Source: Chlorops oryzae
Taxonomy: Eukaryota; Arthropoda; Insecta; Diptera; Chloropidae
Assembly (NCBI GenBank): GCA_020466095.1
Contig: CM035806.1
Location: 33,599,560 to 33,663,559 of the forward strand
Direction of reading: 5' to 3'
DNA length: 64,000 nt
The notes below the pieces were generated by a model. That model saw only the letters and a list, made by a program, of their open reading frames with translations. It searched no databases and was not told the DNA's origin. Positions within the stretch are counted from its first letter, which is position 1; the number at the start of each line of letters is the position of its first letter. This document shows, in pieces, positions 1-25,845 of this stretch. The translations under genes and the position numbers were made by a program.

Positions 1-1361
1 TGTAGGCAATGGAGCATTTACACTCCCAAATAGTATGTAACGTTAGATAATTAAAAAAAAAAATTATATTGCGGACGGTCCTTAAAGGGGCATTGTTTTG
101 AAAAGCAGGTACTTTCGCAGAGTCTTCACTGTATAAAACATTCATAAAACAAAAAGAACTAAAGACTTTTAAAACCCCCTTTTTACTGGCGACTGCTTGG
201 TGAAGTTGGATTTTATTTTTTTTATTTTTTATTAAATCTTTATTGCAAAGCAAATCGTCTAAGCTAAGCTAAGGATATTTCACCGCTCTGTGTTCAGAAC
301 AAAAAAAAAAAGTTTTTTTTAATAAAAATAAACATTCCTCTAAACGAACTGTATTCCTTTTTTATTTTTATTTGTACTTTTCAAACGTTTTTTTTTTTAC
401 TGTGCATGGAAAGGAAAGCAACATTTAATATTAAGTACCTTTTTTTCTTTCTTAAGTGTAACTATTAAGCAAAAAAAAAAACAGAAATTAATTCTATTTC
501 AACTGTAAAAATTCTTTTTTTATTTTTAACAAAATCGTTCGATTTTGAATTTAGCTTAAGGACTTAGTAATTTAGATGTGTGTACTCGTATGTAAAATAT
601 ATATATATATATATATTAAAGTAAAAGAAACAAAAAACAAATATATTGAAAAGTAATATTTACTATAAATATTCTCCAAAATCTGTTCTCCCATTTACAA
701 AAAATAAGAAGAAGAAGAAGAAGAAAAATATACCGCAGAAGGAGGAATTTTTTTTTTTTAGCAAAAAGAGTGTAACTCCGTTGAGTCAACGAGAAAAGAC
801 ACCACCCACAACGCGGCCGAGAGAAGAATTGTGACCAACCGCAATTCTTATAGGCAAGAGAAGATATATTTAAAAGTAAAATGTATTAAAATGAAATCTG
901 TGTTCATAAATACTTTATATACAATAAATAAATAAATCTATGTATCTATTAAAAATTTAACTCTATCTACTTACAACTTACATATTACTTCCTCAACTTG
1001 TTGAAATCATTTTTTTTAAATTTTGTTTTTTATTTTTTGTTTTTATTTTTTATTATTTCGCCTCTTTGTGCTTTGCGACCTATTTCAATGTAAAAATAAG
1101 AGTACAATTGAAAAAAAATTAAATTATAAGAAATAACCTTCGACTTCTTTTTCTCCATTAATTACTGTTCATAATTGTTTTTGGTTTTTTCTGTTTTTTC
1201 TATTAAAAACGGAGATTTTCTTGAACATTTTGGTTTATTTTTAATTTTTTTTGTTGTTTTTTTGTATAACTCAAAAAGTAGAATATTGCAATTTTGTATG
1301 CATTAATAAATAAAATTATGTGTAAGACAAAAACAAATGTTTGATGTTCTTTTTTAAGGTG
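1..1361. other. AT-rich stretch without a recognisable gene
   Basis: Very AT-rich with many A and T homopolymers and a short (TA)n run near 598-616. Open frames here (for example 646-834) are lysine/homopolymer translations without family resemblance. I see no gene, splice signals or element ends. Confidence 0.6.
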
Positions 1362-1363
1362 AC

Positions 1364-1396
<33 letters not shown>

Positions 1397-1431
1397 AGAG
1401 AGAGAGAAGAGAGAGAAGAGAGAGAGAGAGA

Positions 1432-1479
<48 letters not shown>

Positions 1480-1528
1480 GAGAGAGAGAGATATAGAGAG
1501 AGAGTAGAGAAGAGAGAGATATAGAGAA
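1362..1528. repeat. (GA)n microsatellite tract
   Basis: About 165 bp of almost pure GA/GAGAA repeats. The minus-strand open frame across it is only a Ser/Leu-repeat artefact. Confidence 0.95.
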
Positions 1529-2166
1529 GTCATTTCTCTACCACCCTGCAGAAGATTCAGACCGCTCCGCAGAGATCGCACTCCTGATTTGTAGATCGAG
1601 ATTGATCAGATCTTAGACCCTTCGCAGCTGCGGAGAGCTATATATGTCCTCACCAACAGTTTAAACACGACTAAGTTAAAAATTTTTCATGCTTAATTGT
1701 CCATTTATGACTTACACATTGTCTTCTGCAAAATGTTGTCTAACGCTCGCAATATCTGCAGCTTCTATTTTAGTCAATTATCAATCCTTAGTTCCATTTC
1801 GCAGGTCGATGAGTGGAGTCTATATATGTCCACCATAATAGTTCGTTAAACACGACTAAGTTGAAAAAAGTTTTACATGTAAATTGGAGAATTTATAGAC
1901 TTTACACGATTGTAACTTAACTGAAATAGTATGTCTAATGGCAACTCTCTTTGTCAGCTGTTTTCTGGTGTCATAGTCGCCTTAAGCTTTTGCATTATGA
2001 GCGTTCGATAGAAGTGGAGTCGTTTAAGTTCATATTTAATAGTTGTTTTCGCTTAAATACTAAATACAGTTTAGTACAATAATAAAGGTATTTGTTATTC
2101 ATAAATAGTGAAAATAATATGCTATTACTACTGATTGTTGCGGTAAGTTAAATGCTTTATATGTAT
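1529..2166. repeat. Unclassified repetitive DNA with an internal direct repeat
   Basis: No gene. A block containing TATATATGTCC followed by AACACGACTAAGTT occurs at about 1640-1678 and again at about 1821-1861, so this is probably decayed repeat DNA. CCCTGCAG at about 1546 resembles the terminus of the CCC-ended elements found elsewhere in the window, but I found no partner end. Confidence 0.4.
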
Positions 2167-2711
2167 ATTAAGGGTGATTGACTTTTTTTGAAACTCTTTT
2201 CCTGTATCATAGTACAGATGAACTTTTATTAAAGACTTCATAAAATATTAATTTTAAGGTTATTTGGTAAAAATTTGGTACCAATCGATAAGTTGTAAAT
2301 ACTTGGATACTACGATTGGTAGGTACCAATTTTAATTAAATTGGATAAATGGTTGAATTTTAATCTCGCAAAGACTTTTATTTTTGACAAAAAAAATATT
2401 TGTCTCAGTTTAAATGTTGTCGTTTGACGGAAAAAGTATAAGTCTTTTCTTATTATTTAATATTAGACTTTTTTGAAAAAAGTTAAAAAAAAGGCATCGA
2501 AGAATCTCATACAGAATGGCCTGGGGATTACAATGGTATCAAAATTTTTACTGTGTGTAAATTTTTTGGTGCTGCTTTTTAAAATTTTGAAAAACATCGA
2601 AACTGTTATTTTCAGTCCCTGCTTTTTAGCTGATAGGTTTTTTTTTTCTTAGGTAACGGGGCCCCATTTTTCAAACGACCGGTGGGCCCTTTGACCCCCA
2701 GTCCGCCCCTG
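2167..2711 (+). repeat. Dispersed repeat, copy 1 (hAT-like end)
   Basis: It starts with ATTAAGGGTGATTGAC and ends with CCGCCCCTG, sharing blocks in the same order with the copy at 4023-4714. An internal block (CTCGCAAAGACTTTTATTTT) and a CAGTCCCTG sequence are common to both. The CCGCCCCTG end matches the right end of the element ending at 49482. No left CAGGG end was found, so it is truncated or rearranged. Confidence 0.5.
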
Positions 2712-3755
2712 GTTAATAAGTACCTACTTATAAATAAACGATTTTCTCAATATCTTAAAACGCTATCCATTGATTTTAGTGAAATATTTGTTAGTGAAAG
2801 ATAATAATACTCACAGGTATTTTATAAAAATAGCTTGAAAGATGGTCGCAAAAACTGAGAATTCATCGTCGCTTAAAGTGGTAAACCTGCTAAGTCCACT
2901 TATTAACCGATTCCGAACTTTTCGATCATCTCGAAATGTAAATAAGCACGACTGCATCGCTTCCAGGCAAAAAAATTTTTTAATTTGCAAATTTCTAATA
3001 GCGCATGATTAAGAAAAAAATAATGCTGCAATAGTATAAATGCTAGTCCAATTCTGTGTGGTCAAATATGTCATCAGCTTTTAAATCTTCAAAATTCATC
3101 CAAATAGTACTTTTCATGGTCACAGAATAATTTAGAAGGACTTAATATTTTAGGAACAAATAAAGCCATCCATATTTTAGACGGTCTCTAATCCCTAGAC
3201 TGGTTAGAAGTACATTAAATTAATAAAAGTTCGATTTTTTAAGTGATTTAAATCCTTCCATGATTTATAAATTTTTAGAAATTGATATATATAGCAGGTA
3301 TTATAAAAATACTTTAAAAGCGAAAAACTGATATAACTGAAAAGAATTATTTTATTTTTAATTCTAATTTATTTTTTGAGAAAAAATTTTTCTCAGTACA
3401 AAATTTCAAAAAAATATTTATTTTCCTTGTTTTGTCGCCATTTTATTCATCTTTCTAGCCGATAGCCGTGACAGCTAGTGCTTTAAACCTTTCGCAGCGG
3501 CTTTCGGTTTGAAGTTCTATATGTTTTTTTTTTTTCATTTAGCTGTTTATTTCGGTAAAAAAAAAAATAATTGCATTTTAAAATCTTTAAATATTTGAGG
3601 GGGATGGGTGGTAGCCCCTGGGACCAATGTGTCCCATTCGTCTGATATGTTGGGACATATATTTCCCAACAGTATCCAATTTCACAAAAAAACCAAGTAC
3701 GAGAACTTAGATAATTAGGAACTACAAACCTTGAAGACTATTGGTAGATATACAT

Positions 3756-3938
3756 CATGATACAAGAAAACAAGATAGCGCCACTTCAGCCCAATGATGC
3801 CACAAATGCAAAATTGTTGTTGTGTTGCATGTTAAGCCCAACGGCACAACTTTACTTTAGCAAGGGAAACAACAACAACACGAATGCTACAAAATAGCAG
3901 TACCCGAAGTGGCGCTATCTTGCTCTCTTTGTATCATG
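3756..3938. repeat. Hairpin-forming miniature element
   Basis: Imperfect palindrome. CATGATAC and AGATAGCGCCACTTC on the left are mirrored by GAAGTGGCGCTATCT and GTATCATG on the right, with a roughly 110-bp AAC-rich loop. The structure is that of a miniature inverted-repeat element; the family is not recognised. Confidence 0.6.
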
Positions 3939-4022
3939 GGTATACATATGTCCCACCAGTAAATACAGTTGGTATGTCCCACTAGTTAAAAAAATCATAA
4001 AAAAATCTATACTAGATATATA

Positions 4023-4714
4023 CATTAGGGTGATGACTTTTTAGTTAATTATTCCTTAACCCGATCCGCTATATCGCTATATCGGATGTCGTACTTCAAT
4101 TGACAGTTTTTAGTTAAAAACTAAACACTTTGTTTTTCCACGGAAATTCACGATCGCTACTATTCTGAAAAAATTCATGTTTAGTAAGCGGTAATTTCAG
4201 CTATAGCGGAGCGAGATTTTTTCAATGATCTAATAGGCTTATGCGTTTTTTCTATAGTTTCGGTTCATAAGAAAAAATTCAGGTACAGTAAGGCAAAAAT
4301 TCAGCAAAAGCGGACCGAGAAGTTTTTTAAGGATATTTTTTTTTCTCTTCTTTTATGGTTTTATGGTTCTTAAGAAAATAGACCGGCTGACTTAAAACTG
4401 CTCGGTCCGCTATAGCTGAATGTTTGCCTTACTATGCATGAATCTTTTCGACATTACATTTTTCAGTTATTTCATCGATGAATTTTTATCTCGCAAAGAC
4501 TTTTATTTTTGACAAAAAAACTATTTGTCTCAGTTTAGAAGTTATCGTTTGACAAGAAACATAAAAGTCAATATATAACAATAAAATTTTTTCAAATAAA
4601 ATAAATGTCAAAAACTGTCTATTTTTGTTAAACTTTTATTATAAAAGTTATAACAGTTACGGTCCCTGCTAAAAAGCACATTTCCCGGTTGCCCGGTGGC
4701 CCAGTCCGCCCCTG
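4023..4714 (+). repeat. Dispersed repeat, copy 2 (hAT-like end)
   Basis: Second copy of the repeat at 2167-2711, starting ATTAGGGTGATGAC and ending CCGCCCCTG. It has an extra internal inverted-repeat segment around 4260-4440 (GCGGACCGAG versus CTCGGTCCGC). GTTACGGTCCCTG near 4653-4665 is the complement of the CAGGGACCGTAAC terminus of the hAT-type element at 21077. Confidence 0.5.
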
Positions 4715-4964
4715 TTATTAACTCTGACCCGACTCACGAAATGACTCAATTCCAAGAAAGCATTGATCGAGGAATGCAAGAAAAAAGGGATTATTGTTTT
4801 TTTTTTTGTAGTAAAAGAACTTTTATTTTCAAACAAATCACTTTATTATAAAGTTTCTGTATATAAAAACGTGTTTATACAAACATACATACATATGGAG
4901 AAGTCCAAGAACTCCTTACGTGCGCGATATACACACTAAGTATATCGTCCCATCGCTGTCTGGA

Positions 4965-18003
<13,039 letters not shown>

Positions 18004-18699
18004 ATCGCGGATATACTCAAGTCGCTCCCGGTCAACAACTCACGCGGCGCACACACCACCTAAGTATATACGATGATCTCTACAAACAAACCAGCAATTT
18101 CTCAAGGATCACCGAGCTCATGAGCTCGTAACAATTATTTTAATCGCGATTTTTATTTCGATTATTGCTTTTATTCGAATTGCCAAATTCCACGGGGCGC
18201 TCCCGTCGACAATTTATTAGTTTTGAATCGCGCCAATACGGGACACTGTCGCGCGGGTCTCGGTCCCGAGTCGAGATGCCAGGCAAATTGAAGAGGAAAT
18301 CTGCACAATAAACGGCAGAAACGGCGGCGGAAACGGAAATTTGTTTAATTATACAAGTATATGACCACTTTTTAACGGTCGACTCGAGCGACAATAACAT
18401 AAAAAATAATTTTAATTCGATCAACGAAATGGCTGAGGCCGCAGCGAAACAGAGCGGCAGAGCGGCAGAGCAGCAGAGCAGCAGCCAGTCATCTAGTCGC
18501 CCGGTTGGATGGCGCAAACGCCGGAAAGCAGAGAACGTTGAAGGTAAATTGGAGCCCATTCAATGCATCCGAAAGGGAAAGAAAATTCTCTGCGCAGAGT
18601 TGTGGGTGGTGCCCAAAAATTTACGACATTTAGGGGTGCGTAAAGTATCGCAAAAATTAAAGAACAATTTACGCCTCATGGGAGGCAAGGGGACAAACT

Positions 18700-19040
18700 C
18701 AATGAACTAGCTGAATGCGTTTCCGCCAAGATTTGTTTCCCGCGTTGTCTTTGCCCAAGATTTCACACAGTCAACAGTTGACAGTCACAGCGGGATGGCC
18801 TCACTGGCAAAGGCGCGCGTGGGTCACGTGTGTCTGTGTCTGGCGCTTCTGGAGAAAAGGATATCAGACACACAAATAAAAATACAGCAAAAAAGAATAA
18901 AAAAAAGGACTTGACTCTGTCATTTAACACATTATGGTTGTTCTCACCGCTAACAAAGAATCAAAAAATTACGCCTGAGATATGTACATATGTATGTAGG
19001 TATATTTGCCCATTGCAGATGGTGTACAACAAATGACGTA
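18700..19040 (-). promoter_or_regulatory. PHDP upstream flank with conserved E-box motifs (proximal copy)
   Basis: Diverged but alignable with 25011-25315. Islands shared by both include CAGTCAACAGTTGACAGTC (an E-box palindrome), a CACGTG E-box, GCGCTTCTGG, AAAGGATATC and ACATTATGGTT/GCATTATGGTT. Conserved islands in otherwise diverged DNA upstream of both exon copies suggest regulatory function (inference). Confidence 0.4.
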
Positions 19041-19599
19041 TGATTGTGCTGATAAAATAACAGAGGTGGATCAATAAGTCCAGCAGAAGTGATACTGTGT
19101 CTTATTTATTTCGAATGGATGTCAATTACTCCACTATAAATCAAGAATTCGAAAGTTATACCTACATTCGGTTAGACGGACTTTATCCCCTGGATTATAT
19201 CGATCCCCGAACATCTAAATCTGTTCCAAATCGCCGTCTCCCGGTAAAAATCATTGAGAATCAGGATAGAGCGAAGAAACACTGCGGCGTGACATCCGTC
19301 TGACCGAAAGCTTTTTCATATGCAAATTCTCTTGCAATATTTTGGAGACTCCGACGGGCTGTTGGAAATAAATGCTAAAATCATACCAGCCAATATCAGT
19401 TAAATGCAATAGTCTGAAAGCGGCATTAGGCTCCAATTTTTCGCATTGCGAGGTAGTTTTAAAATAATGATGTAGGAGCTTCTTGAATTTTAGCGGTGCG
19501 ATTTTACTCATTCTAAAGTATTAATATACCTCAAGTAAGGTATAAATTGGTATTTGGTTCTAATATTGCATTACTAGAAGTGAAATTAATCTATCAACT

Positions 19600-19780
19600 G
19601 CGTAACGCAGAACTCTCATTGTCCGTGTTTAGATTAAGAGAGACACTGGAAGGAAACACATGAGAGTGACAGAGACGAAAGACATTCCATCTCCGTCACT
19701 CTCATGTGTTTCCTTCCAGTGTCTCGCGTTTTGTCTCCCTGTCTAAACGGGGACATTGAAGATTTAAATGCGTAACGCAA
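19600..19780. repeat. Hairpin miniature element flanked by TGCGTAACGCA
   Basis: A near-perfect stem (GACACTGGAAGGAAACACAT around 19643 against ATGTGTTTCCTTCCAGTGTC around 19709) with a short loop. The identical 11-mer TGCGTAACGCA at 19600-19610 and 19770-19780 flanks it, possibly as target duplication. Confidence 0.6.
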
Positions 19781-21068
19781 AAAATTTGCGTGACGTCACG
19801 GTCTCGCCTCGGTCTAGCATCGAGCTTTCGCAATATTGGATCTTGAGCTTTAAATGTTTTTATTTACACAACAATGCTTACTCTCTATCAATTTTTTACT
19901 ATCCCCTTTCATATGCGGACACCTCCCATATTCGGACAAAAATTTGCTAACCGTCAGTGTCCTCTTAGGTTTCACTAATCATTTAATAAAATACTGTGCT
20001 TAAGTATCCGTCCTCAGAAGCCTAATTTTAAAACCTTTCTTACTTAATTCTCCATAGTTTGTAACCAGCACTGATGCTAGGCAATATTTTGGTGACTCTT
20101 TTCCCTTGGATATTAAAAAAAACCCTTCATTTCTGTTTTCTTGAGGAAAGTGTTCAGTAAAAATCCCTTGTAAACCGGCATCATCTGGTATCAGTGCATA
20201 AAATAAGATTTTAGCATGACGGCTATAGTTCTCATTTGGTTTGTAAAATGGGACTTATGTTAAGACTCGCAGAATTTCTGAAGATTTTTCGGGACCTGAT
20301 GAAGCAAGAACGTGCGCCATCATCATCATCACCATCACCATCGTCCCCATCATCACAATCAACACCATCATCACCATCGTCATCACCATCATCACCATTA
20401 TCATCACCACCATCACCAGCCTCACCATCAACATCACCAGCCTCAGCATCATCATCGATAGTTTCGATTATCGATAATTTTGAATATCGATAATTTTGAT
20501 AATCGAAAGTTTAATTTTCGAGCGACTCTCGCCCTTATCTAAATAAAGCCAATTTTTAGGAATCTGTCCATTTCAAAAAGAAGACAGCCCTCTGTGACTG
20601 CTAGCACCACCTTTCTAATGCTAAAGTAAATGTCCATGAGTCAAAACTATCGATAGTGTACAGCTGATTGGTGGCAATAATATAGGTACCACATCAAGGT
20701 ATTTTTTCGGGTTACGTTGAAATTTGGCGTTTGTTTCAGTAATAGACGTAAATAGTTAAGCGTAATCAGGCATGTAGCCGGGGGGTTTTAGGGTTCAAAT
20801 CACCTCGAAATTAAGATTTAAATACACACCCCACAAAAGAATTAAAGGGGTAAGATCCAGGTATCTCACTATGGTTACTTTATGTTTTCGGGCTCGCTGG
20901 ACCCGCATTGGAAGTCTATCAGCTTCGGATTTCGCCATAACTTCAAAAAAATCACCCTAAAGTGGAGATAGTGGCGAAGTGAAGAAACCTAGACTTTAAG
21001 CTGCTTGCCCAAAGGATCAAAAGAAACGTTTTCGTTTCTTTAGTCAAGAAAAACATTTTTATTCGTTA
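19781..21068. other. No gene recognised; includes a simple repeat
   Basis: Mostly unique-looking AT-rich DNA. Several ATCGAT/TATCGAT words lie around 20455-20505. Open frames on both strands over 20236-20493 are translations of the simple repeat listed next. Confidence 0.5.
20318..20454. repeat. (ATC/ACC)n simple repeat
   Basis: About 135 bp of CATCAC-type trinucleotide repeats. Confidence 0.9.
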
Positions 21069-21076
21069 GTCAAAAC

Positions 21077-21719
21077 CAGGGACCGTAACGGTTATGATTT
21101 TTATTATAAAAATCACGAAATAACGGTTATAAAAGTGCTTGTTTTTTTTTATAACCGTTATTCCTTGAGTTTAAGTTTTCAGTCAATTTGATTAAAATTT
21201 GATTTGATTAAAATTTTTTCGATCAAAAAATAATCGTTTTTCTGTGATCGTTTTTTTTCGAGCAAGAATATCAGTCAAAACCAATTTTCTCGAAAAGTAC
21301 TTGTCCAATTTTACACTTTGAAACAATTTATTCTGCATTGGCTTGTCCTAGATTTAAATAAATTGGCCTTTCTTGAGTAGGCGTTGAAGAAGTCGTAGTT
21401 CTTCAAAGAGTATGCTTTTCGAGAAATTTGGTTTTGACTGATATTCTTGCTCGAAAATAAAACGATCACAGAAAAACGATTATTTTTTGCTCGAAAAAAT
21501 TTTAATCAAATCAATTTTTGACTGAAAAATTAAACCTGAAAAATAATGATTATTATTTGACTTTTATAGGAAAAAGTTAAAAAATAAAAATCATTGTGGA
21601 TTCCGGAAGAAAAAGTCATGCGGATTCTAGGGATGTCATTCATTATTTGCTCCGACCATTAGTTCCATCCGAACTTTTTCTTCAACAATTTTGTTGATAA
21701 CCGTTATTTACAGTCCCTG
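21077..21719. mobile_element. Non-autonomous hAT-type foldback element
   Basis: Starts CAGGGACCGTAACGG and ends CAGTCCCTG. It is flanked by a perfect 8-bp direct repeat, GTCAAAAC (21069-21076 and 21720-21727), the hAT target-site length. Most of the element is two long inverted arms (for example TTTTCGAGCAAGAATATC near 21255 against GATATTCTTGCTCGAAAA near 21440). No coding capacity. Confidence 0.8.
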
Positions 21720-21964
21720 GTCAAAACCGTTTCGTTTTGACTAATCTGGTGTGTTCGCTTTCATATGGCACAAAGTACCTACCGTTTGTTTTTGAAAACC
21801 GTTTGTTTCGTTTTCGTTCGGATCCGGTGTGTACGCAGCGTTATGGAGCTATGGTATATAGACAGCTGATCTATTTTGAAGCTATCACGATTGTTGCAAA
21901 AATATACAAATACAGGTTTACTCAATAGGTTTTTGAGGTACCTGTATACCGAACGAAGAAACAA

Positions 21965-22451
21965 CCCTGCAGGAAATGTCAATAGTGAATCTATACTCTT
22001 TCACTAATGACCGCGTCGACAGTACTACTGACCAGCTATACCCGCCGCAATGCTTTACGCTATTGACATTTAACATTGATTTGTCATTGAATGTCGACAG
22101 TAGACCGAAAAACTATTGACGAACTAGTGACGTCGGTACTATTATGTAGACAAAAGGAGTACTTTTTCGCTAGTCACCAGTAATTAATATATTATATATA
22201 TTTATACTTTCCGCTTTCAATAAAAATAGCTTGCATTTTAGTTTTAACGAGTCTAACTTTTTCAATTTTGCGGCACATTTTACAAGGAGACACGTTGTTG
22301 ACATGGTCAATGGAGATGAACTATATCTCTTGACAGTACAGTTTCTCTAATGACACCGCCAATAAATACTGTTGACGTTGTCACTAGTTCTCTTGTCTAT
22401 ATTGACGTCAATATAGACATGGGGCCATATGGCGACAGACTTCCTGCAGGG
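21965..22451. mobile_element. CCCTGCAGG miniature element
   Basis: Ends CCCTGCAGGAAATGTC and GACTTCCTGCAGGG, with AA on both sides. ACTAGT/CTAGT motifs lie at about 22123, 22170 and 22382. Same end structure as the elements at 13808, 25846 and 45307. Confidence 0.7.
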
Positions 22452-22844
22452 AATCTATCAAAAAGAACCATATAGGGTAAATGCACCAGTAGTCGGCAGT
22501 TTAAGAATTTTTTCCTTTTTGCAATGCCGACCATTGGAAATTATGCAAAAAATTCTTATTCCTTATGTCGGCACCGAACAAAATTTGAAAAATATCAGAT
22601 TTTTGATAAAATTTTCTATTTCATGACAAAATTTAATGCAATTGCTATCTTAATACATCTTATTGATCTGACAATTTTTAAAAATAATATGAACTTTGGC
22701 CAGTTGAAGTTGGTCAGGCACAAATTTTTTTTTTTGAAAAAAACGACATTACCGCAGGTGTTCAAAGACTGTTACTGGATGAGGGCAAAATTATACAAAA
22801 GTACTATACTTCCCCCTGTCAAATTTACTCATTACAAATAGAAA

Positions 22845-23640
22845 AACAAGTAAAGAAGTTTACATCGGCTAAGCCGATTGCACACATACCTTTTCCTCAG
22901 CCGAAAATATGTTAAAACATTACCTTAACAAAAATTCCTGCCGTTTTCGTTGTTCAAGCTTGGATATCTATTTATACCTTATCTGTACTTCGATTTAGCT
23001 TCTCAAACTCGAGATTATTATTAAGCACAAAATTTTCGCGAATGGTGGTCATGGTCAAATTTTAATCTTATGTGACGACCTTATTTGGCGGCAAAATACA
23101 CAATCGGAAAGAGCAAAAAAAATCATTTTTGGATACAGATATGAGAATAAGAGAAAGAGTGTTTTTCTCTAATGTGTAGGATGATGACCATAGTTATAGC
23201 GATGTCGCAATTTTTTTTCAGCGAAAGCTTAAGTCTACATAGTAGCTATACATCACAACCAAATTTCAATAAGTCTGGGATGTAATAAAAAAGTTATCCA
23301 CGAAAACTTAAAATCGTGATTTTTGAAACTTCTGAACCACTTCCCACGACCCAAGAAGGGACTACGAAAAAAATTTGTATGCAGTTTTTTTGGACATTTA
23401 CCTGTTCAAGTCCATGCCAAATTTCAATATGATATCTTTCATGGCTTAGGAGTAAATTTACGAAAAACTAAAGTGTGACCGACAGACAGACAGACAGACA
23501 TGGCTAGATCGATTCCTCTTGTCACCCTGATCAAGAATATATATATATGTCTATATCGATCGCGACTCCTTTGGTATGTTACATACTCCGAGCCAAACTT
23601 AATATACCCTTTCCTTCGGAAAAGGTATAATGAGAAAGTT
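22845..23640 (+). mobile_element. DINE-1/mini-me-like (Helentron-type) repeat
   Basis: Begins near ACAAGTAAAGAAGTTTACAT, contains (GACA)n at 23480-23500 followed by TGGCTAGATCGATTCC and a TA-rich run, and ends AAAGGTATAATGAG. The paired GTCY/TA microsatellites around a conserved core are the hallmark of dipteran mini-me/DINE-1 elements. Confidence 0.6.
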
Positions 23641-23974
23641 TTGATTTCAAAGTTGATGTTATTTTTGTATATAAGTACCGATACTTTATTAATTTCAGTT
23701 TAAAAAAAAATTGCCGACTACTGGGACATGCCAAACTTAGGAGCACTTACTTACTATGTATCCTAAAAACTGTGACCTTCTTATTTCGGAGAGTGGTCCA
23801 GACGTGAAAGGTTATATTTTTAGGGGAAACTTCTTAAAAGGTTTTTTTCCTCTTTCTTGCGAAGGAGTCTTTAATATTTTGGTCGAAGACCATCAATAAT
23901 AGATGCTATATTAATTCCACTGAAACTTGTATTCATAACCCTCAAATATACGAAACTATAAGAATTGAAAATTT

Positions 23975-25010
23975 GAAATGAAAGTCCTGTTAGATTTAAA
24001 ACAATTTCGGAGCATCGTCCTTCGTATTACGCACCTGAAGACCGAATCGATAAATTGGAATTGCAGCCTAAGTAGAATCCAGTGCCGCTGGTATTCCTTG
24101 TAATATGTGCATTCGCGGGTGGATGATATGTATTCTTCAAGGAGTCGTAATTACTGTATTTAAAATTCGATTCCATCACAAGATCGGAACCACCGAAGCT
24201 GCGATTCCCCACGGAACCTTCACTGAACGTTTGTTGATTGTAAGCATTGTTCGCGTTATTCGTATACAAGCAATTACCGTCCACATTCACGCGGTTCATG
24301 AAGGAGTACTCCATATCGCGGATATACTCAAGTCGCTCCCGGTCAACAACTCACGCGGCGCACACACCACCTAAGTATATACGATGATCTCTACAAACAA
24401 ACCAGCAATTTCTCAAGGATCACCGAGCTCATGAGCTCGTAAAAATTATTTTAATCGCGATTTTTATTTCGATTATTGCTTTTATTCGAATTGCCAAATT
24501 CCACGGGGCGCTCCCGTCGACAATTTATTAGTTTTGAATCGCGCCAATACGGGACACTGTCGCGCGGGTCTCGGTCCCGAGTCGAGATGCCAGGCAAATT
24601 GAAGAGGAAATCTGCACAATAAACGGCAGAAACGGCGGCGGAAACGGAAATTTGTTTAATTATACAAGTATATGACCACTTTTTAACGGTCGACTCGAGC
24701 GACAATAACATAAAAAATAATTTTAATTCGATCAACGAAATGGCTGAGGCCGCAGCGAAACAGAGCGGCAGAGCGGCAGAGCAGCAGAGCAGCAGCCAGT
24801 CATCTAGTCGCCCGGTTGGATGGCGCAAACGCCGGAAAGCAGAGAACGTTGAAGGTAAATTGGAGCCCATTCAATGCATCCGAAAGGGAAAGAAAATTCT
24901 CTGCGCAGAGTTGTGGGTGGTGCCCAAAAATTTACGACATTTAGGGGTGCGTAAAGTATCGCAAAAATTAAAGAACAATTTACGCCTCATGGGAGGCAAG
25001 GGGACAAACT
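23975..25010 (-). repeat. Distal copy of the 1.04-kb duplicated block
   Basis: Near-identical to 17664-18699. Identity ends exactly where an A-tract begins at 25011. Confidence 0.95.
24035..24314 (-). CDS. PHDP: PHDP alternative first exon, distal copy
   Basis: The encoded 93 residues are identical to those of the proximal exon, with one synonymous change, and the same donor and phase. It could be an alternative first exon driven by its own upstream copy, or a silent duplicate. If used, intron 1 would be about 17.3 kb. Confidence 0.7.
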
Positions 25011-25315
25011 AAAAAAAAAAAAAAGGAAAAAAAACATCTCGCTTGTCTAAGAGGAAAACTAATCCAAATGGGCATGCGACGCTCAAAGCATCTCGCAGTC
25101 AACAGTTGACAGTCGCAGCGGGGTGGCCACACTGGCATGAAAGGCACCAAAGGCACGCGTAGGACACGTGAGCCTGAGCGCTTCTGGTGGAAAGGATATC
25201 GAAATACAAACAATTACACAAAAAAAAAAAAAAAAAATAACAAGAGGACAGAAAGACAAGACACTTGACTGTGTCATTTAGCGCATTATGGTTCCTCTCA
25301 ATGTCAATTGCGTAT
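25011..25315 (-). promoter_or_regulatory. PHDP upstream flank (distal copy), diverged
   Basis: Partner of 18700-19040. The same islands (CAGTCAACAGTTGACAGTC, CACGTG, GCGCTTCTGG, AAAGGATATC) appear in the same order, separated by unalignable A-tracts. Confidence 0.4.
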
Positions 25316-25845
25316 CAAATAATCTCACGCCTCGGCCATGGCCTTGCAGTTGGTTTGGAACATCCCAAACATGAGTGCGCGGATGAAAACATTAAAGATT
25401 AAGTAATGCAATTTTGAGCATCTGCCGAGACATGCGAATGAATCAATGGCGACGGGGGAGAAGTTTTCCGGAAACTATTAGTTAATTGGATTTTTGTTTG
25501 GTTTTGAAAGCGACATGCTGCTGCAGCTTGGGAAAAGAGTAAATTATGAGTTTTAATATTTAAATCGAATTTTCTTTAGTCGGTGGTTGCGTGGACAGTT
25601 ACTGGCAAGCTTCAATAGTCCAGAAGTGAATTGAAAACTTTTTTTAAAGAAACCTTTCCGTTTCCTCAAAATCTCGTGCCTCAGTTTGAATATGGAACGA
25701 ATATGATGTATTGAGATTTCCCCAGCTTTTCATCGCCTCATAAAATGATGTAGAGCAAGTCCAACAACCTTCAATTTTAAAGGAAGAGATAGCATTAAGG
25801 ACTCTCAGTACCATTGGGTACATGTTACATACTATTGAATAGTAA
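25316..25845. other. No feature recognised
   Basis: Unique-looking DNA upstream of the distal PHDP exon copy. No open frame with family resemblance. Confidence 0.4.

Noticed and set aside
1354..1581. 75-codon Ser/Leu-repeat frame
   Set aside because: Translation of the (GA)n microsatellite.
18140..18710. Open frames on both strands upstream of PHDP exon 1 (139 codons minus, 93 plus), duplicated at 24451-25012
   Set aside because: They overlap each other antisense, have no family resemblance and recur only because the block is duplicated; more likely promoter/leader DNA.
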